A stretch of 64,000 bases of DNA, taken from Pseudomonadota bacterium (GTDB lineage: Bacteria; Pseudomonadota; Gammaproteobacteria; Burkholderiales; Burkholderiaceae_C). The notes under the pieces were generated by a model. It saw only the letters and a program-made list of their open reading frames with translations, ran no database searches and was not told where the DNA came from. Made by a program: the position numbers and the translations under genes. This document shows positions 8,775 to 17,546 of this stretch, piece by piece (the stretch's first letter is position 1; every line of letters starts with the position of its first letter). The stretch lies in NCBI GenBank assembly GCA_018241265.1, contig JAFEEF010000049.1, forward strand, positions 62,001-126,000, written 5' to 3'.

Positions 8775-9440
8775 GTGTACCACTGGGACTTCGGCGTCCT
8801 CTGGACCTACCGCAGCCTGCTCGTCGCCGGGCTCGGCTACACCTTGCTGTTCACGGCGATCTGCATCGTGCTCGGCCTCGCGGTCGGGCTCGTCAGCGGC
8901 ATCGGGCGGCTGTCGCGGCATCGCTTCGTGACGGCGCCGCTGCGCGCCTACGTCGAGCTGTTCCGCTGCACGCCGGTGCTGGTCCAGCTCGTCTGGTTCT
9001 ACTACGCGCTGCCGGTGCTCACCGGCGTGCAGATCTCGGCCGTGCTCGCGGCGACCCTGTGCCTGTCGCTCTACGGCGGCGCGTTCTACTCCGAGATCAT
9101 CCGCGGCGGCATCATCGCGACCGACCCGGGCCAGATCGAGGCGGCGCGCGCGCTCGGCATGCGCAGCCACCAGGTGATGCGGCGCATCGTGCTGCCGCAG
9201 GCTTTCCGCCGCATGGTGCCGCCGCTGATCAGCCAGTCGATCATGCAGCTGAAGAACACGTCGCTGCTGTCGGTGCTCGCGGTGCCCGACCTGCTGTACC
9301 AGGGCCAGGTGGTCGCGCACGAGACCTACCGGCCGCTCGAGCTCTATACCTTCGTCGCGATCGTCTATTTCGCGGTGCTGCTGCCGGTCACGTTGTGGGC
9401 GCGCCGGCTCGAGCTCGGCGCGCAGCTGTCGGAGCATTGA
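8775..9440 (+). CDS. Amino-acid ABC transporter permease
   Basis: 221 residues, starting at GTG 8775 just ahead of the first membrane segment ([20 protein letters not shown]). It has the HisM/GlnP family pattern of five hydrophobic segments and the cytoplasmic EAA loop E-A-A-R-A-L-G-M-R ([20 protein letters not shown]) near residues 123-145, which contacts the ATPase. Only one permease gene is present, so the channel is likely a homodimer. It is separated by 28 bp from the binding protein and 1 bp from the ATPase gene. Confidence 0.93.
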   Translation: MYHWDFGVLWTYRSLLVAGLGYTLLFTAICIVLGLAVGLVSGIGRLSRHRFVTAPLRAYVELFRCTPVLVQLVWFYYALPVLTGVQISAVLAATLCLSLYGGAFYSEIIRGGIIATDPGQIEAARALGMRSHQVMRRIVLPQAFRRMVPPLISQSIMQLKNTSLLSVLAVPDLLYQGQVVAHETYRPLELYTFVAIVYFAVLLPVTLWARRLELGAQLSEH

Positions 9441-9441
9441 C

Positions 9442-10224
9442 ATGGAGCCGCGCCCGCTGATCGAGATCGCCGGCCTGCGCAAGTCGTTCGGCGACCATGC
9501 GGTGCTGAAGGACGTGTCGCTCGCGGTGCAGCGCGGTCGCGTGCTCGCGCTGATCGGGCCGTCGGGCTCGGGCAAGTCGACCCTGCTCCGCTGCATCAAC
9601 CTGCTGACGGTGCCCGACGGCGGCCGCATCACGGTGGGCGACCAGTCGATCGCGTTCGACGGCCGGCGCACCCGGCTGCCGCCCGAGCGCCAGCTCGCGC
9701 GCTTCCGCGCATCCACGGGCATGGTGTTCCAGCACTTCAACCTGTTCGCGCACATGACGGCGCTGGGCAACGTGATGGAAGGTCCGCTCACGGTGCTGCG
9801 CACGCCGCGAGCACAGGCCGAGGCCGACGCGCGCGCGCTGCTCGCGAAGGTCGGCTTGGCGGACCGCGCCGGCGTCTACCCCGACAAGCTGTCGGGCGGC
9901 CAGAAGCAGCGCGTCGCGATCGCGCGTGCGCTCGCGATGAAGCCCGCGGTGATGCTGTTCGACGAAGCCACGTCGGCGCTCGATCCCGAGCTCGTCGGCG
10001 AAGTGCTCGGCGTCATCAAGGGCTTGGCGGCCGAAGGCATGACGATGGTGCTGGTGACGCACGAGATCGGCTTCGCGCGCGACGTCGCCGACGAGGTGAT
10101 CTTCATGCGCGATGGCGTCGTCGCCGAGGCCGGTCCGCCGAGCCGCGTGATCGATGCGCCGGAGAAGGAAGCGACGCGGCAGTTCCTCGGCCGGTTCAAG
10201 ACGCAGGAAGAGCGCCGGGCGTGA
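9442..10224 (+). CDS. Amino-acid ABC transporter ATP-binding protein (GlnQ/HisP type)
   Basis: 260 residues with all ABC motifs: Walker [10 protein letters not shown] (39-47), Q-loop in MVFQHFNLF, signature LSGGQKQR, Walker [13 protein letters not shown] and the switch histidine in LVTHEIGF. It powers import of the substrate held by the periplasmic protein encoded two genes upstream. The start follows the permease stop by 1 bp, showing a tight operon. It is convergent with the small secreted protein gene that ends at 10241. Confidence 0.95.
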   Translation: MEPRPLIEIAGLRKSFGDHAVLKDVSLAVQRGRVLALIGPSGSGKSTLLRCINLLTVPDGGRITVGDQSIAFDGRRTRLPPERQLARFRASTGMVFQHFNLFAHMTALGNVMEGPLTVLRTPRAQAEADARALLAKVGLADRAGVYPDKLSGGQKQRVAIARALAMKPAVMLFDEATSALDPELVGEVLGVIKGLAAEGMTMVLVTHEIGFARDVADEVIFMRDGVVAEAGPPSRVIDAPEKEATRQFLGRFKTQEERRA

Positions 10225-10240
10225 CGCCGGGCCTGCGGCA

Positions 10241-10492
10241 TCACTGGGTGGCTTCCTTCGCCGCTGCCTTCGCGTTCTCGTGATGGACGTGGGCCTTGGC
10301 CTTGTGCACCTTGGCCTTGGCCTTGTCGACCGACTTCGCGGGCTCGCTGGCGAACGCCGCCTTCACGTTGTCGGCGCCTTCCTTGGTCTTCTCGACCGCG
10401 GCCTTGCCTTCTTCCTTGATCGCGGTGCCGGCCTGCGCATAGGCGCCGGCCACGGCGAACGTGAGTGCGAGGATCGTCAGGGTCTTCTTCAT
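10241..10492 (-). CDS. Small secreted Lys/Ala-rich helical protein, function unknown
   Basis: 83 residues: a signal peptide (KKTLTILALTFAVAGAYAQA) followed by a highly charged mature part dominated by Lys, Ala, Glu and His (EEGKAAVEKTKEGADNVK, DKAKAKVHKAKAHVHHENAK). The sequence is probably an extended amphipathic helix in the periplasm. It resembles, in style and in the EKTKE element, the secreted protein at 2345-2719, so the two may be distant paralogues. No known domain is recognised. The start at 10492 gives a well-formed signal peptide; the frame extends upstream without one. Confidence 0.75.
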   Translation of the reverse strand: MKKTLTILALTFAVAGAYAQAGTAIKEEGKAAVEKTKEGADNVKAAFASEPAKSVDKAKAKVHKAKAHVHHENAKAAAKEATQ

Positions 10493-10736
10493 CGTGTTCT
10501 CCGTCAGGGTTCGATGGGCTGGCCGCACGGGTTTGCGGTGGAGCCTCTGCGCCATCGCGCTCGATGCGTCGAGCACGATGCGCGGAACGCAGTATGGCCG
10601 GACGACTGCCTGCGGGCTGCCGGACAACATGCCGTCGGCCGGTAGGGCGCACTCGAAGCCCGGATGTTCGCGTTCGGCCGCACCGACGACGGATCGTCGA
10701 GCGGGCCGATGACATGCAGCCGATGCGGCGGCGCCG

Positions 10737-12614
10737 CTACTTTGCCGCCTGTGCATCGCAGACCGCTTCGTCCTGCCGTTGACCTGGCGGTCGATTCGCC
10801 GGCGTCGGTACGAGCCGGGTCCGCATCGCGCCGCCCCGCTTGCCGTCGATCGCGATCGACCGGTCGAGGCGCAGCAGGCCCGCCCCGGTCGCCTGCGGCG
10901 TCAGCAGCATGCGGTATGCGGCGTCGGTCAGGTCGATGCTGCCGCTGCCGTGCAAGCGCGTGTGATCGGTCTCGAGGTAGAGCTTGCTGACGACCGCGCG
11001 GCCGCCCGCGACGTCGAGCGTCGTCTCGGCGCAGCGCACGTCGACGCTGGCGCCGGGTCGCAATGCCGATGTGATCCAGCGGCCACCGTCGAGCGCGAGC
11101 TTGGCTTCGAGGCGCGCCGACATCGCGGCGCCGGCGAGCCCGGCGCGCAGCGACCCTTGCGCGGCGGCGATCCAGGCATTCACGGTATCGCCCTGCGAGC
11201 GCAGCGCGACGCGGCCGTTCAGCGTACCGCGCAGCGCATCGTCCTTCGCGAGATGCTGCAGCAGCGGCGCGATGTCGACCCCCTTCGATGCGGCGTCGAA
11301 CGCGATCGTCACCGGCGTATGCGAGGCATCGAGCCGCGCGCTCGCGGCGACGCTGCCGCGTCGAAAGCCGAAGCGCAGCGGCTCGACCTGCAGCACGCCT
11401 TGCTGCAAGCTCGCCGCCAGGTGAACGTCGGCCATCGGTCCGGGCGGCAGGCCGGTGACGCGCGCCGCGTCGAGCACGACGCGCGCGTCGTGCGCGAGCA
11501 GCGTGTCACGCGCGATCGGGCGATCCTGCCACTGCGGCGCCTCCCGGCCGTGGCCGCTCGCGCTGTCGGTACCGGCCAGGTCTTCGAGCGAGATCGCGTC
11601 GCTTTTCAAGGCGGCGTCGATGCTGCCGCGCGCTTCCCGCGTGGGACCGCCGCGATGGCCGATGCGGCCGCGCAGCGTGGTTGCCTTGCCCATCGTCAAC
11701 GCCAGCGGTTCGAGCGTCCAGTCGGCATCGTGCTTGCGCAACCGGCCGGTCGCCTCGATCGGATGCGTCGCCGGCAGGTCGGTGCGCTGCAGCAGCGGAT
11801 CGAGGCTCGCGAGGCTCGTGCAACGCACGCGCAGCGCGACGTCGAGCAGCCCGAGGCGCAGGATGTCGCCGGCCCGGCCTTCGACGGCGAGCGTCGCGCC
11901 CGGCGTCGTGGCCTGTCCGCGCAGCGCGAACGCGGCATCGCTGTCGACGAAGGTCAGCACCTCGCTCGCTGCCGCATCGCCCGAGAACGCGCCGCCGCCG
12001 AGGCGCCCGTCGAAGACGATGCGCTGGGTGAGCGGCAAGCCGGGTGCAGCGGCCAGGGTCTCGGGGGCAGGCGAGGGCTCGCTGCGCGTGCGGATGTCGA
12101 GATCGGTCTGCGCGTCGAAGAAGCGCACCGTCGACCGTTGCGGGACCAGCGCGACGACGCGCACGCGGCCCGGGCCGGTGTCGTTCGGCTGCGTCAGTCG
12201 CCAGTTGCGCCGGCCGGCGGCATCGCGCTCCATGTCGATGTCGGCGCCGGTCAGCTCGAGCCGCCGGATCGTGATGTGCTCGCCCCAGAAGCTGTCCCAG
12301 GTCCAGACGAAGCGAACGCGGTCGGCGCGCGCGAACGGGCGCCGGTCGGTGGCCCAGGGCGCGTTGTCGATCTTCAGGCCCGAGACGATCGCCGTCGGCT
12401 GCAGCGCAGCCGTCAACCCGAAGCGCAGGCGGTCGAAGTCGAACTCGCGGTGCGAACGGTGATCGACCTGGGCGCGTATCAGCAGCCCGACCCAGCGCGC
12501 ATCGATGAACAGCGAAGCGACGAGCACGACCGGCAGCGCGACAGCGCACGCGAGCCGCGCCGCGGTCCGCCGGCGCCTCGCGTGCGTCGCGCGCTGCGGC
12601 TCGTCTTGCTGCAT
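10737..12614 (-). CDS. AsmA-family protein (putative envelope lipid-transport/assembly factor)
   Basis: About 625 residues from ATG 12614. An N-terminal basic stretch and one hydrophobic segment (AARLACAVALPVVLVASLFI) anchor the protein in the inner membrane, with the rest periplasmic. The AsmA N-domain is visible in FGLTAALQPTAIVSGLKIDN and ERDAAGRRNWRL. The AsmA C-domain shows SGSIDLTDAAYRMLLTPQA near the end. The middle is rich in beta-strand-like repeats as in the AsmA/YhjG group, which bridges membranes. An ATG 36 nt upstream is possible but adds only basic residues. It stands alone; its role in phospholipid traffic or outer-membrane assembly is inferred from the family. Confidence 0.85.
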   Translation of the reverse strand: MQQDEPQRATHARRRRTAARLACAVALPVVLVASLFIDARWVGLLIRAQVDHRSHREFDFDRLRFGLTAALQPTAIVSGLKIDNAPWATDRRPFARADRVRFVWTWDSFWGEHITIRRLELTGADIDMERDAAGRRNWRLTQPNDTGPGRVRVVALVPQRSTVRFFDAQTDLDIRTRSEPSPAPETLAAAPGLPLTQRIVFDGRLGGGAFSGDAAASEVLTFVDSDAAFALRGQATTPGATLAVEGRAGDILRLGLLDVALRVRCTSLASLDPLLQRTDLPATHPIEATGRLRKHDADWTLEPLALTMGKATTLRGRIGHRGGPTREARGSIDAALKSDAISLEDLAGTDSASGHGREAPQWQDRPIARDTLLAHDARVVLDAARVTGLPPGPMADVHLAASLQQGVLQVEPLRFGFRRGSVAASARLDASHTPVTIAFDAASKGVDIAPLLQHLAKDDALRGTLNGRVALRSQGDTVNAWIAAAQGSLRAGLAGAAMSARLEAKLALDGGRWITSALRPGASVDVRCAETTLDVAGGRAVVSKLYLETDHTRLHGSGSIDLTDAAYRMLLTPQATGAGLLRLDRSIAIDGKRGGAMRTRLVPTPANRPPGQRQDEAVCDAQAAK

Positions 12615-12996
12615 TCGTTGCGGCCGGCGCGACCGGCGGAATGCCGGCACGCGACGGTGTCTCCTCCGTCGTCGGCGGGCCGCTGCGGGGCGGCAACCCG
12701 GGCGCGATCGTATCGACCGGTCCGGCGCATCGATGTCGGACGAGGCGCAGTCGCGGCCGGCGTGAATGCCGCAACGGGATGCGTCAGCGCGTGCAGCGGC
12801 CGGGGCCCGCGCCCGGCGTCGGCGACGTGATGTAGAAGCCGACGTAGACGCCGTCGGTCTCGACGGTCCCGACCAAACCCGTCTCGCCGGCGCACGCCTG
12901 CCGCCGTGCCCGGTCGCGCTGCGCCGGAATGACGACGGCCCATCGGCGCGCGATGCGCCGATGGGCCGCGAGGTCGGTGTCAGTGCAGTCGCCGGA
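12615..12996. other. 382-bp intergenic region with a hairpin and an uncertain short reading frame
   Basis: This space separates the AsmA gene (5' side) and the serine protease (3' side), both on the minus strand. It holds a strong inverted repeat at 12936-12968. On the minus strand, a short frame ending at TCA 12784-12786 encodes GETGLVGTVETDGVYVGFYI and ends AGPGRCTR. It looks protein-like but has no convincing start or ribosome-binding site and lies beyond the hairpin, so it may be a gene remnant. Nothing else is recognised. Confidence 0.5.
12936..12968 (-). terminator. Perfect 14-bp stem hairpin after the serine protease gene
   Basis: CGGCCCATCGGCGC at 12936-12949 pairs perfectly with GCGCCGATGGGCCG at 12955-12968 around a 5-nt loop. 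It starts 29 bp beyond the protease stop codon. There is no run of T, so it may be a weak intrinsic terminator, a 3'-end stabiliser, or a factor-assisted stop. Confidence 0.6.
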
Positions 12997-14106
12997 TCAG
13001 CAAGCCCAGGCGTAGGACGTGCACATGTTCGTCAGCATCGTCGAGATGCGCGAATCGAACACGCTGCCGCCCTGGTACATCGGGCCGGTGGTGGTCGGGC
13101 CGTACGAGACGACCGACACGAGGCGGTTCACGCCGTCGTCGCTCGGCAGCGAGGTCGAGCTGCTGTAGGCGTAGCTGTAGTTCAGCACCACGCCGCCGCC
13201 GCTCGAGCCGCCTTGCATGTCCGAGCCCCACAGGCCGGTGTTGCTCGAGCCCGAGGTCGCCTGCGCATCGACGCGGTGGTTGATCAGGCCGCTGTCGAGG
13301 TTCTGCGGATAGCCGAGCACGGTGACTTCCTTGCCGACCACCGACGGATACTGCCAGCCGAACCAGCCGGTGTAGTCGCCGATGCGGTAGCCGCTGCCGT
13401 TCTTGTTGAAGACGATCAGTGCGTAGTCGCCGCCGTTCGGCACGCCGCCGCCGCCGCTGAACCATTCGCTCGTCGTCGTCGCGCTGGCCCAGCTCGTCCA
13501 GGTGCCGTAGGGCGCCGCGCCGCTGCGATAGCCCGGCACGAACTGGAAGCTGCCGTACCACGCGCCGCTGCCCGAGCTGACGCAGTGGCCCGCGGTCAGC
13601 ACGATGCCGGGCTTGATCATGCTGCCCGAGCAGACCCACCAGCCGGTGCTGCCCGGCTGCTGGAACCACAGCTTGCCGGTGGCGCGCGACGGGTAGGTCG
13701 TGTCGACGGCTTGCGGGCCGATCTGCGAGGTCGTGAACTGCAGGCCTTGCGTGCCGACCGCGTTCGGCGTGACGCCTGCCGGCATCTGCTGCGGCTGCTC
13801 GTCGGGCGAGATGTCGAACAGGCGCTGCGCCAGACCCTTCGGATCGGCCACGGCGAGCGACTTGCCGTTCTCGCTCGCGCTCGGCATCGAACGGCCCACG
13901 GCGGCGGCGGCGTTGAAGTCGAAAGCCTTCGGCGGGATGGCCTTGACGCCGAGCATCGGCGACTGCGCATTCCGATAGTCGGGGGTCGACCTGGCCTGGC
14001 TCATGTCGACTTGGCCGGCCGGCATGGTGACCACGTCCTGCGGAGCGGCATGGATGGAGCCGGCGACGAACAACGCGGCAACGCACGTCAGACGAAAGAC
14101 TTGCAT
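12997..14106 (-). CDS. Secreted trypsin-like serine protease
   Basis: 369 residues. A signal peptide (VFRLTCVAALFVAGSIHA) is followed by a propeptide-like region of about 110 residues rich in Pro, Ala and Gln, then a chymotrypsin-fold domain. The triad is visible: H174 in LTAGHC, D227 in NGGDYALI and S302 in QGGSSGGG. The pattern is closest to extracellular V8/glutamyl-endopeptidase-like (S1B) enzymes; specificity is unknown. It ends CTSYAWAC, so a C-terminal disulfide is possible. ATG 14106 has an upstream GGGATCTC-type purine element and makes a standard signal peptide. A hairpin follows the stop. Confidence 0.88.
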   Translation of the reverse strand: MQVFRLTCVAALFVAGSIHAAPQDVVTMPAGQVDMSQARSTPDYRNAQSPMLGVKAIPPKAFDFNAAAAVGRSMPSASENGKSLAVADPKGLAQRLFDISPDEQPQQMPAGVTPNAVGTQGLQFTTSQIGPQAVDTTYPSRATGKLWFQQPGSTGWWVCSGSMIKPGIVLTAGHCVSSGSGAWYGSFQFVPGYRSGAAPYGTWTSWASATTTSEWFSGGGGVPNGGDYALIVFNKNGSGYRIGDYTGWFGWQYPSVVGKEVTVLGYPQNLDSGLINHRVDAQATSGSSNTGLWGSDMQGGSSGGGVVLNYSYAYSSSTSLPSDDGVNRLVSVVSYGPTTTGPMYQGGSVFDSRISTMLTNMCTSYAWAC

Positions 14107-14231
14107 GGGAGATCCCTTAGGGTTGGATGTGGATGCGTCGCCTTGATCACATCTTCCGGAAGTACCTGTGCCGAGGCAGACGCAGCCAGTTTGGGCGATG
14201 GCCCGCCGTGCTGCGTCCCATGAACTGGGGA

Positions 14232-14246
14232 AGCGGAGACTCCGCT
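14232..14246. repeat. 15-bp inverted repeat upstream of the serine protease
   Basis: AGCGGAG-A-CTCCGCT is a perfect palindrome with a 1-nt centre, about 125 bp upstream of the protease start. Just beside it the sequence CCCTAG appears twice about 20 bp apart. The position suits an operator or the end of an untranslated leader, but no regulator can be named. Confidence 0.4.
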
Positions 14247-14343
14247 CCCTAGCTCTGGTGGGATTCCCTAGGTTGGCGTCCGGCATCCCCCGGAGGGGCG
14301 AGGCCGAGGGGTCGGATGGCTCGCGACGGGGCGCAGCGTCGGC

Positions 14344-14745
14344 CTAGTGACCGCACCACTGCTGCTCGCAGGGGATGCCGTTCCTGTCGCCGTCCATCTT
14401 GACGCCCGGGCAATGGGCCAGGAAGTACTTCGCTTCGGCGCACGACCTCATCTGGGAGCAGTACGTTCGCCCGTCGCAACCGAAGGCGTCCGGTGCCTTG
14501 CCGGGCACCGCGGAGGCGACCGCAGCAGGATTCGCTGCGAGGGTTGCCGCACGTCGCTTCTTCTCCTGTGCATTCAGCTCCTCGACGGTGGGCTGCTTCC
14601 GGACGTGATCCGACGGGCACGGGCCCTGCTGAAACGTGACCGTGCCGTTCAGGACGCACTTGTTCGGAGGCGCGGCTGCCGCACCGGAGGAGGCGATCAG
14701 GGCACTCGAAACGGCGAAGTGCAGCCAGACCGGGCAACGGGTCAT
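14344..14745 (-). CDS. Secreted protein with C-terminal excalibur (calcium-binding) domain
   Basis: 133 residues with an N-terminal signal peptide (LHFAVSSALIASSGAAAAPP), a Cys-containing N-terminal part (NKCVLNGTVTFQQGPCPSD) resembling DUF4124-type extracellular domains, and a C-terminal excalibur motif: C-DGRTYC-SQM-SC-EAKYFL-HCPG-MDGDRNGIPCE. The DxDxDGxxCE loop is that of an extracellular calcium-binding region. The start at 14745 fits the signal peptide. Function unknown; the domain is often attached to nucleases or surface proteins, but no nuclease domain is present here. Confidence 0.82.
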   Translation of the reverse strand: MTRCPVWLHFAVSSALIASSGAAAAPPNKCVLNGTVTFQQGPCPSDHVRKQPTVEELNAQEKKRRAATLAANPAAVASAVPGKAPDAFGCDGRTYCSQMRSCAEAKYFLAHCPGVKMDGDRNGIPCEQQWCGH

Positions 14746-14783
14746 GTGGCTCTTCCGCTCGACGGATCGGCCGTGCGGTATGG

Positions 14784-15218
14784 CTACTTGGGCCGGTGCA
14801 GCGCGCAAAGCTTGTTGCCGTCAGGGTCGCGGACGTAGGCCAGGTGCATGGATCCCATGTCGCTCTCGCGCAGCCCGGGCGGTTCTTCGATCGAGGTTCC
14901 GCCATGCGCCACGGCGACGTCGTGGAACTGCCGGACCTGCTCCGGCGACTTGCACTTGAAGCCGATGGTCCCGCCGTTGGCGAACGTGGCGGACTCGCCG
15001 TTGATCGGCTCGCTGATGCCGAACGATCCGCCGTCGTGCCGGTAGAACAACCGCACGTGGCCGGTGCCGTTGACATGGCGAAAGGGCTCTTGCGCCCCGA
15101 GTACGCCGAGCACCGCGTCGTAGAAGCGCTTGGAGCGCTCGATGTCGTTCGATCCGACCATCACATGGCTGAACACTTGGTTGTCTCCTGATCCAGTCTC
15201 GACTTGACGAGCGCTCAT
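14784..15218 (-). CDS. VOC-family (glyoxalase/bleomycin-resistance-like) protein
   Basis: 144 residues with two beta-alpha-beta-beta-beta modules: VFSHVMVGSNDIERSKRFYDAVL, and later FHDVAVAHGG, then LAYVRDPDGNKLCALH at the end. The metal-site positions H (FSHVMVG) and E or equivalent (GNKLCALH) are only partly conserved, since the usual terminal N-x-E/h is NKLCAL. It may be a small dioxygenase, isomerase or binding protein; no substrate can be assigned. Start 15218 overlaps nothing; a toxin-gene remnant lies immediately upstream. Confidence 0.85.
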   Translation of the reverse strand: MSARQVETGSGDNQVFSHVMVGSNDIERSKRFYDAVLGVLGAQEPFRHVNGTGHVRLFYRHDGGSFGISEPINGESATFANGGTIGFKCKSPEQVRQFHDVAVAHGGTSIEEPPGLRESDMGSMHLAYVRDPDGNKLCALHRPK

Positions 15219-15279
15219 GGTACAGGCGCGGTTCCCGGTGTCGCGACGCCGACGTCCGGCTCGCGCGCGCGGCACGGCT

Positions 15280-15432
15280 CCACCTCGCAATGTCTCGCTC
15301 GAAGGCAGCAAGAAGTGCCTCGGGCGTGGTGTAAGAGTACTTGGATTCCTTGGTGCCGAAGTGGCGATGGTCACCCTTTCCGACTTCGTTGTCATGGGGG
15401 ACGATGGTGATGCCGTCCAGCGGTCGGATCAT
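15280..15432 (-). pseudogene. Remnant of a TumE-type (DUF6516) toxin gene
   Basis: About 51 codons on the minus strand read GITIVPHDNEVGKGDHRHFG then SKYSYTTPEALLAAFERDI. This matches the C-terminal half of DUF6516/TumE toxins, whose hallmark is DNERGKGDHRH followed by a region ending in F-x-x-D-I. The N-terminal half is missing: the sequence starts only 17 bp from the end of the acyl-CoA dehydrogenase gene. The frame then runs on without a stop into the VOC gene region, so both ends are damaged. No TumA-like antitoxin is present. The local base composition is less GC-rich than its neighbours. Confidence 0.5.
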
Positions 15433-15447
15433 GGCGCTGCCTGCCCT

Positions 15448-16611
15448 TCAGAACGATCGCGGCAGCCCGAGGATGTGTTCGGCCACGTACGACAGGATCA
15501 GGTTGGTCGAGATCGGCGCCACCTGGTAGAGCCGCGTCTCGCGGAACTTGCGCTCGACGTCGTATTCGTCGGCAAAGCCGAAGCCGCCGTGGAACTGGAT
15601 GCAGGCGTTGGCCGCTTCCCAGCTCGCCTTGGCGGCGAGGTACTTCGCCATGTTGGCCTGCGCGCCGCAGGGCTGCTGCGCATCGAACAAGGTGCAGGCC
15701 TGCCAGCGCATCAGGTCGGCGGCCTCGACCTCGATGTGCGCCTCGGCGATCGGGAACTGCACGCCCTGGTTCTGGCCGATCGGCCGGCCGAACACGACGC
15801 GGTCTTTCACGTAGCGCGTCACGCGGTCGATGAACCAGCGGCCGTCGCCGATGCACTCGGCGGCGATCAAGGTGCGCTCGGCGTTCAGTCCGTCGAGGAT
15901 GTACGTGAAGCCCTGGCCGACCGTGCCGATCAGGTTCTCGTCGGGGATCTCGAGGTTCTCGAAGAACAGCTCGTTGGTCTCGTGGTTGACCATGTTCGGG
16001 ATCGGCCGCACCGCCATGCCGTGGCCGATCGCGTGGTGCAGGTCGACGATGAAGATCGACATCCCTTCGGACTTCTTCTTCACGTCGGCGAGCGGCGTGG
16101 TGCGCGCCAAAAGGATCATCAGGTCGGAGTGCTGCACGCGCGAGATCCAGACCTTCTGGCCGTTCACGACCCACCGGTCGCCCTGCTTCACCGCGGTGGT
16201 CTTGATCTTCGTCGTGTCGGTGCCGGTCGTGGGCTCGGTGACGCCCATCGACTGCAGGCGCAATGCGCCGCTCGCGATCTGCGGCAGGTAGCGGCGCTTC
16301 TGCGCCTCCGAGCCGTGGCGCAGCAAGGTGCCCATGTTGTACATCTGGCCGTGGCAGGCGCCCGAGTTGCCGCCGGCGCGGTTGATCTCTTCCATGATCA
16401 CCGAGGCTTCGGCGAGGCCGAGGCCCGAGCCGCCGTAGTCCTGCGGGATCATCGCGGCGAGCCATCCGGCCTTGGTCAGCGCGTCGACGAAGGCCTCGGG
16501 ATAGCCGCGCTGCGCATCGACCTCGCGGTGGTAGCTGTCCGGGAACTCGGCGCACAGCGCGCGCACCGCGTCGCGGATGTCGGGGTAGGCGTGGGCGGGA
16601 TCGCGGTTCAT
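15448..16611 (-). CDS. Acyl-CoA dehydrogenase family protein
   Basis: 387 residues with the full acyl-CoA dehydrogenase layout: N-terminal helical domain (about 1-110), beta-barrel with GVTEPTTGTDTTKIKTTA and WVVNGQKVWIS, and C-terminal helical FAD domain with VVFGRPIGQNQGVQFPIAE and FHGGFGFADEYDVERKFRE. It oxidises an acyl-CoA to the 2-enoyl-CoA using FAD in the cytoplasm. Its start overlaps the stop of the MaoC-like gene (ATGA), so the two are translationally coupled and likely act on the same acyl thioester, as in branched-chain or dicarboxylic acid breakdown. No CoA ligase is adjacent. Confidence 0.92.
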   Translation of the reverse strand: MNRDPAHAYPDIRDAVRALCAEFPDSYHREVDAQRGYPEAFVDALTKAGWLAAMIPQDYGGSGLGLAEASVIMEEINRAGGNSGACHGQMYNMGTLLRHGSEAQKRRYLPQIASGALRLQSMGVTEPTTGTDTTKIKTTAVKQGDRWVVNGQKVWISRVQHSDLMILLARTTPLADVKKKSEGMSIFIVDLHHAIGHGMAVRPIPNMVNHETNELFFENLEIPDENLIGTVGQGFTYILDGLNAERTLIAAECIGDGRWFIDRVTRYVKDRVVFGRPIGQNQGVQFPIAEAHIEVEAADLMRWQACTLFDAQQPCGAQANMAKYLAAKASWEAANACIQFHGGFGFADEYDVERKFRETRLYQVAPISTNLILSYVAEHILGLPRSF

Positions 16612-17471
16612 GTCAGCTCCGCGACGGCTTGCATGCAGAGGTGGCCTTCGGCATCTCGCGCCCAAAGCTCGGCCGTGCGGCCGTCGTCGGCCGCCTGGCC
16701 GCAGACCTCGAACGGCGCGGTGTCGAAGAGCGGCTTGACGGCTCGGAACGAGAAGGCGCGCACCGCCGCATCGGGACGCTCGCGCTGCACGAGGTCCATC
16801 AGCAAGGTGGCGATCAGCGGGCCGTGCACGATCAGACCCGGATAGCCCTCGACCTGCGTCACGTAGGGATGGTCGTAGTGGATGCGATGGCCGTTGAAGG
16901 TGAGTGCCGAATAGCGGAACAGCAGCACCGGGTCGGGCACGATGCGGCGCCGCCAGGCCGCATCGGCCGGCGCGGCCGTCGGTGCCGGCGCCGCATCGCC
17001 GGGACGCGGCGCATCGCGGTAGACGATGTCGTGCTCCTCATGCAGCGCGACGCGGCCGGCGGCTTCGATGTCGTGGTGCACGACGACGAACACCAGGTCG
17101 CCGCTGCGCCCGGCCTTGTGCGTCACCGATGCGATCGTCGAGCGCCGCACGATCGCATCGCCGGCGCGCAGCGGCGCGTGCCACGTCAGGCGCCCGCCGG
17201 CCCACATGCGGCGCGGTAGCGGCACCGGCGGCAGGAAGCCGCCGCGCCTGGCATGGCCGTCGTCGCCGAGCTCGGACTGCGCATGCACCGGCAGGAAGTA
17301 CAGCCAGTGCCAGAGCGGCGGCAGCACGCCGTCGTGCGGCGCGGCACGATCGAGCGTCGCGGCGAGCGCACGCATCGGCTGCGGCGTGACGACGTCGTGC
17401 TGCTCTTCGCTGCGGCCGGACCACCGGGCGAGCTGTTCGAGGGTGTCGGGTTCGAATGGCATGGTCCGCAT
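16608..17471 (-). CDS. MaoC/HTD2-type hydroxyacyl-thioester dehydratase (mesaconyl-C4-CoA hydratase-like)
   Basis: 287 residues made of two hot-dog halves. The N-terminal FAS1-like dehydratase domain spans about 1-150 (LWHWLYFLPV, GGFLPPVPLPRRMWAGGRL, RRSTIASV). The C-terminal half carries the active-site-like stretch RIHYDHPYVTQVEGYPGLIVHGP, in which D and H are the usual catalytic residues. Such proteins hydrate enoyl- or mesaconyl-type CoA esters. It is coupled to the acyl-CoA dehydrogenase gene downstream by a 4-bp overlap. A second possible start lies 9 nt inside (17462). Confidence 0.85.
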   Translation of the reverse strand: MRTMPFEPDTLEQLARWSGRSEEQHDVVTPQPMRALAATLDRAAPHDGVLPPLWHWLYFLPVHAQSELGDDGHARRGGFLPPVPLPRRMWAGGRLTWHAPLRAGDAIVRRSTIASVTHKAGRSGDLVFVVVHHDIEAAGRVALHEEHDIVYRDAPRPGDAAPAPTAAPADAAWRRRIVPDPVLLFRYSALTFNGHRIHYDHPYVTQVEGYPGLIVHGPLIATLLMDLVQRERPDAAVRAFSFRAVKPLFDTAPFEVCGQAADDGRTAELWARDAEGHLCMQAVAELT

Positions 17472-17546
17472 GCTGCCGCAAAACCGGGCCGGGCGTCCGA
17501 ACCGGATGCTAGGCTAGCGTCCCCCGACGAACCGAGTGTCGCCGCG

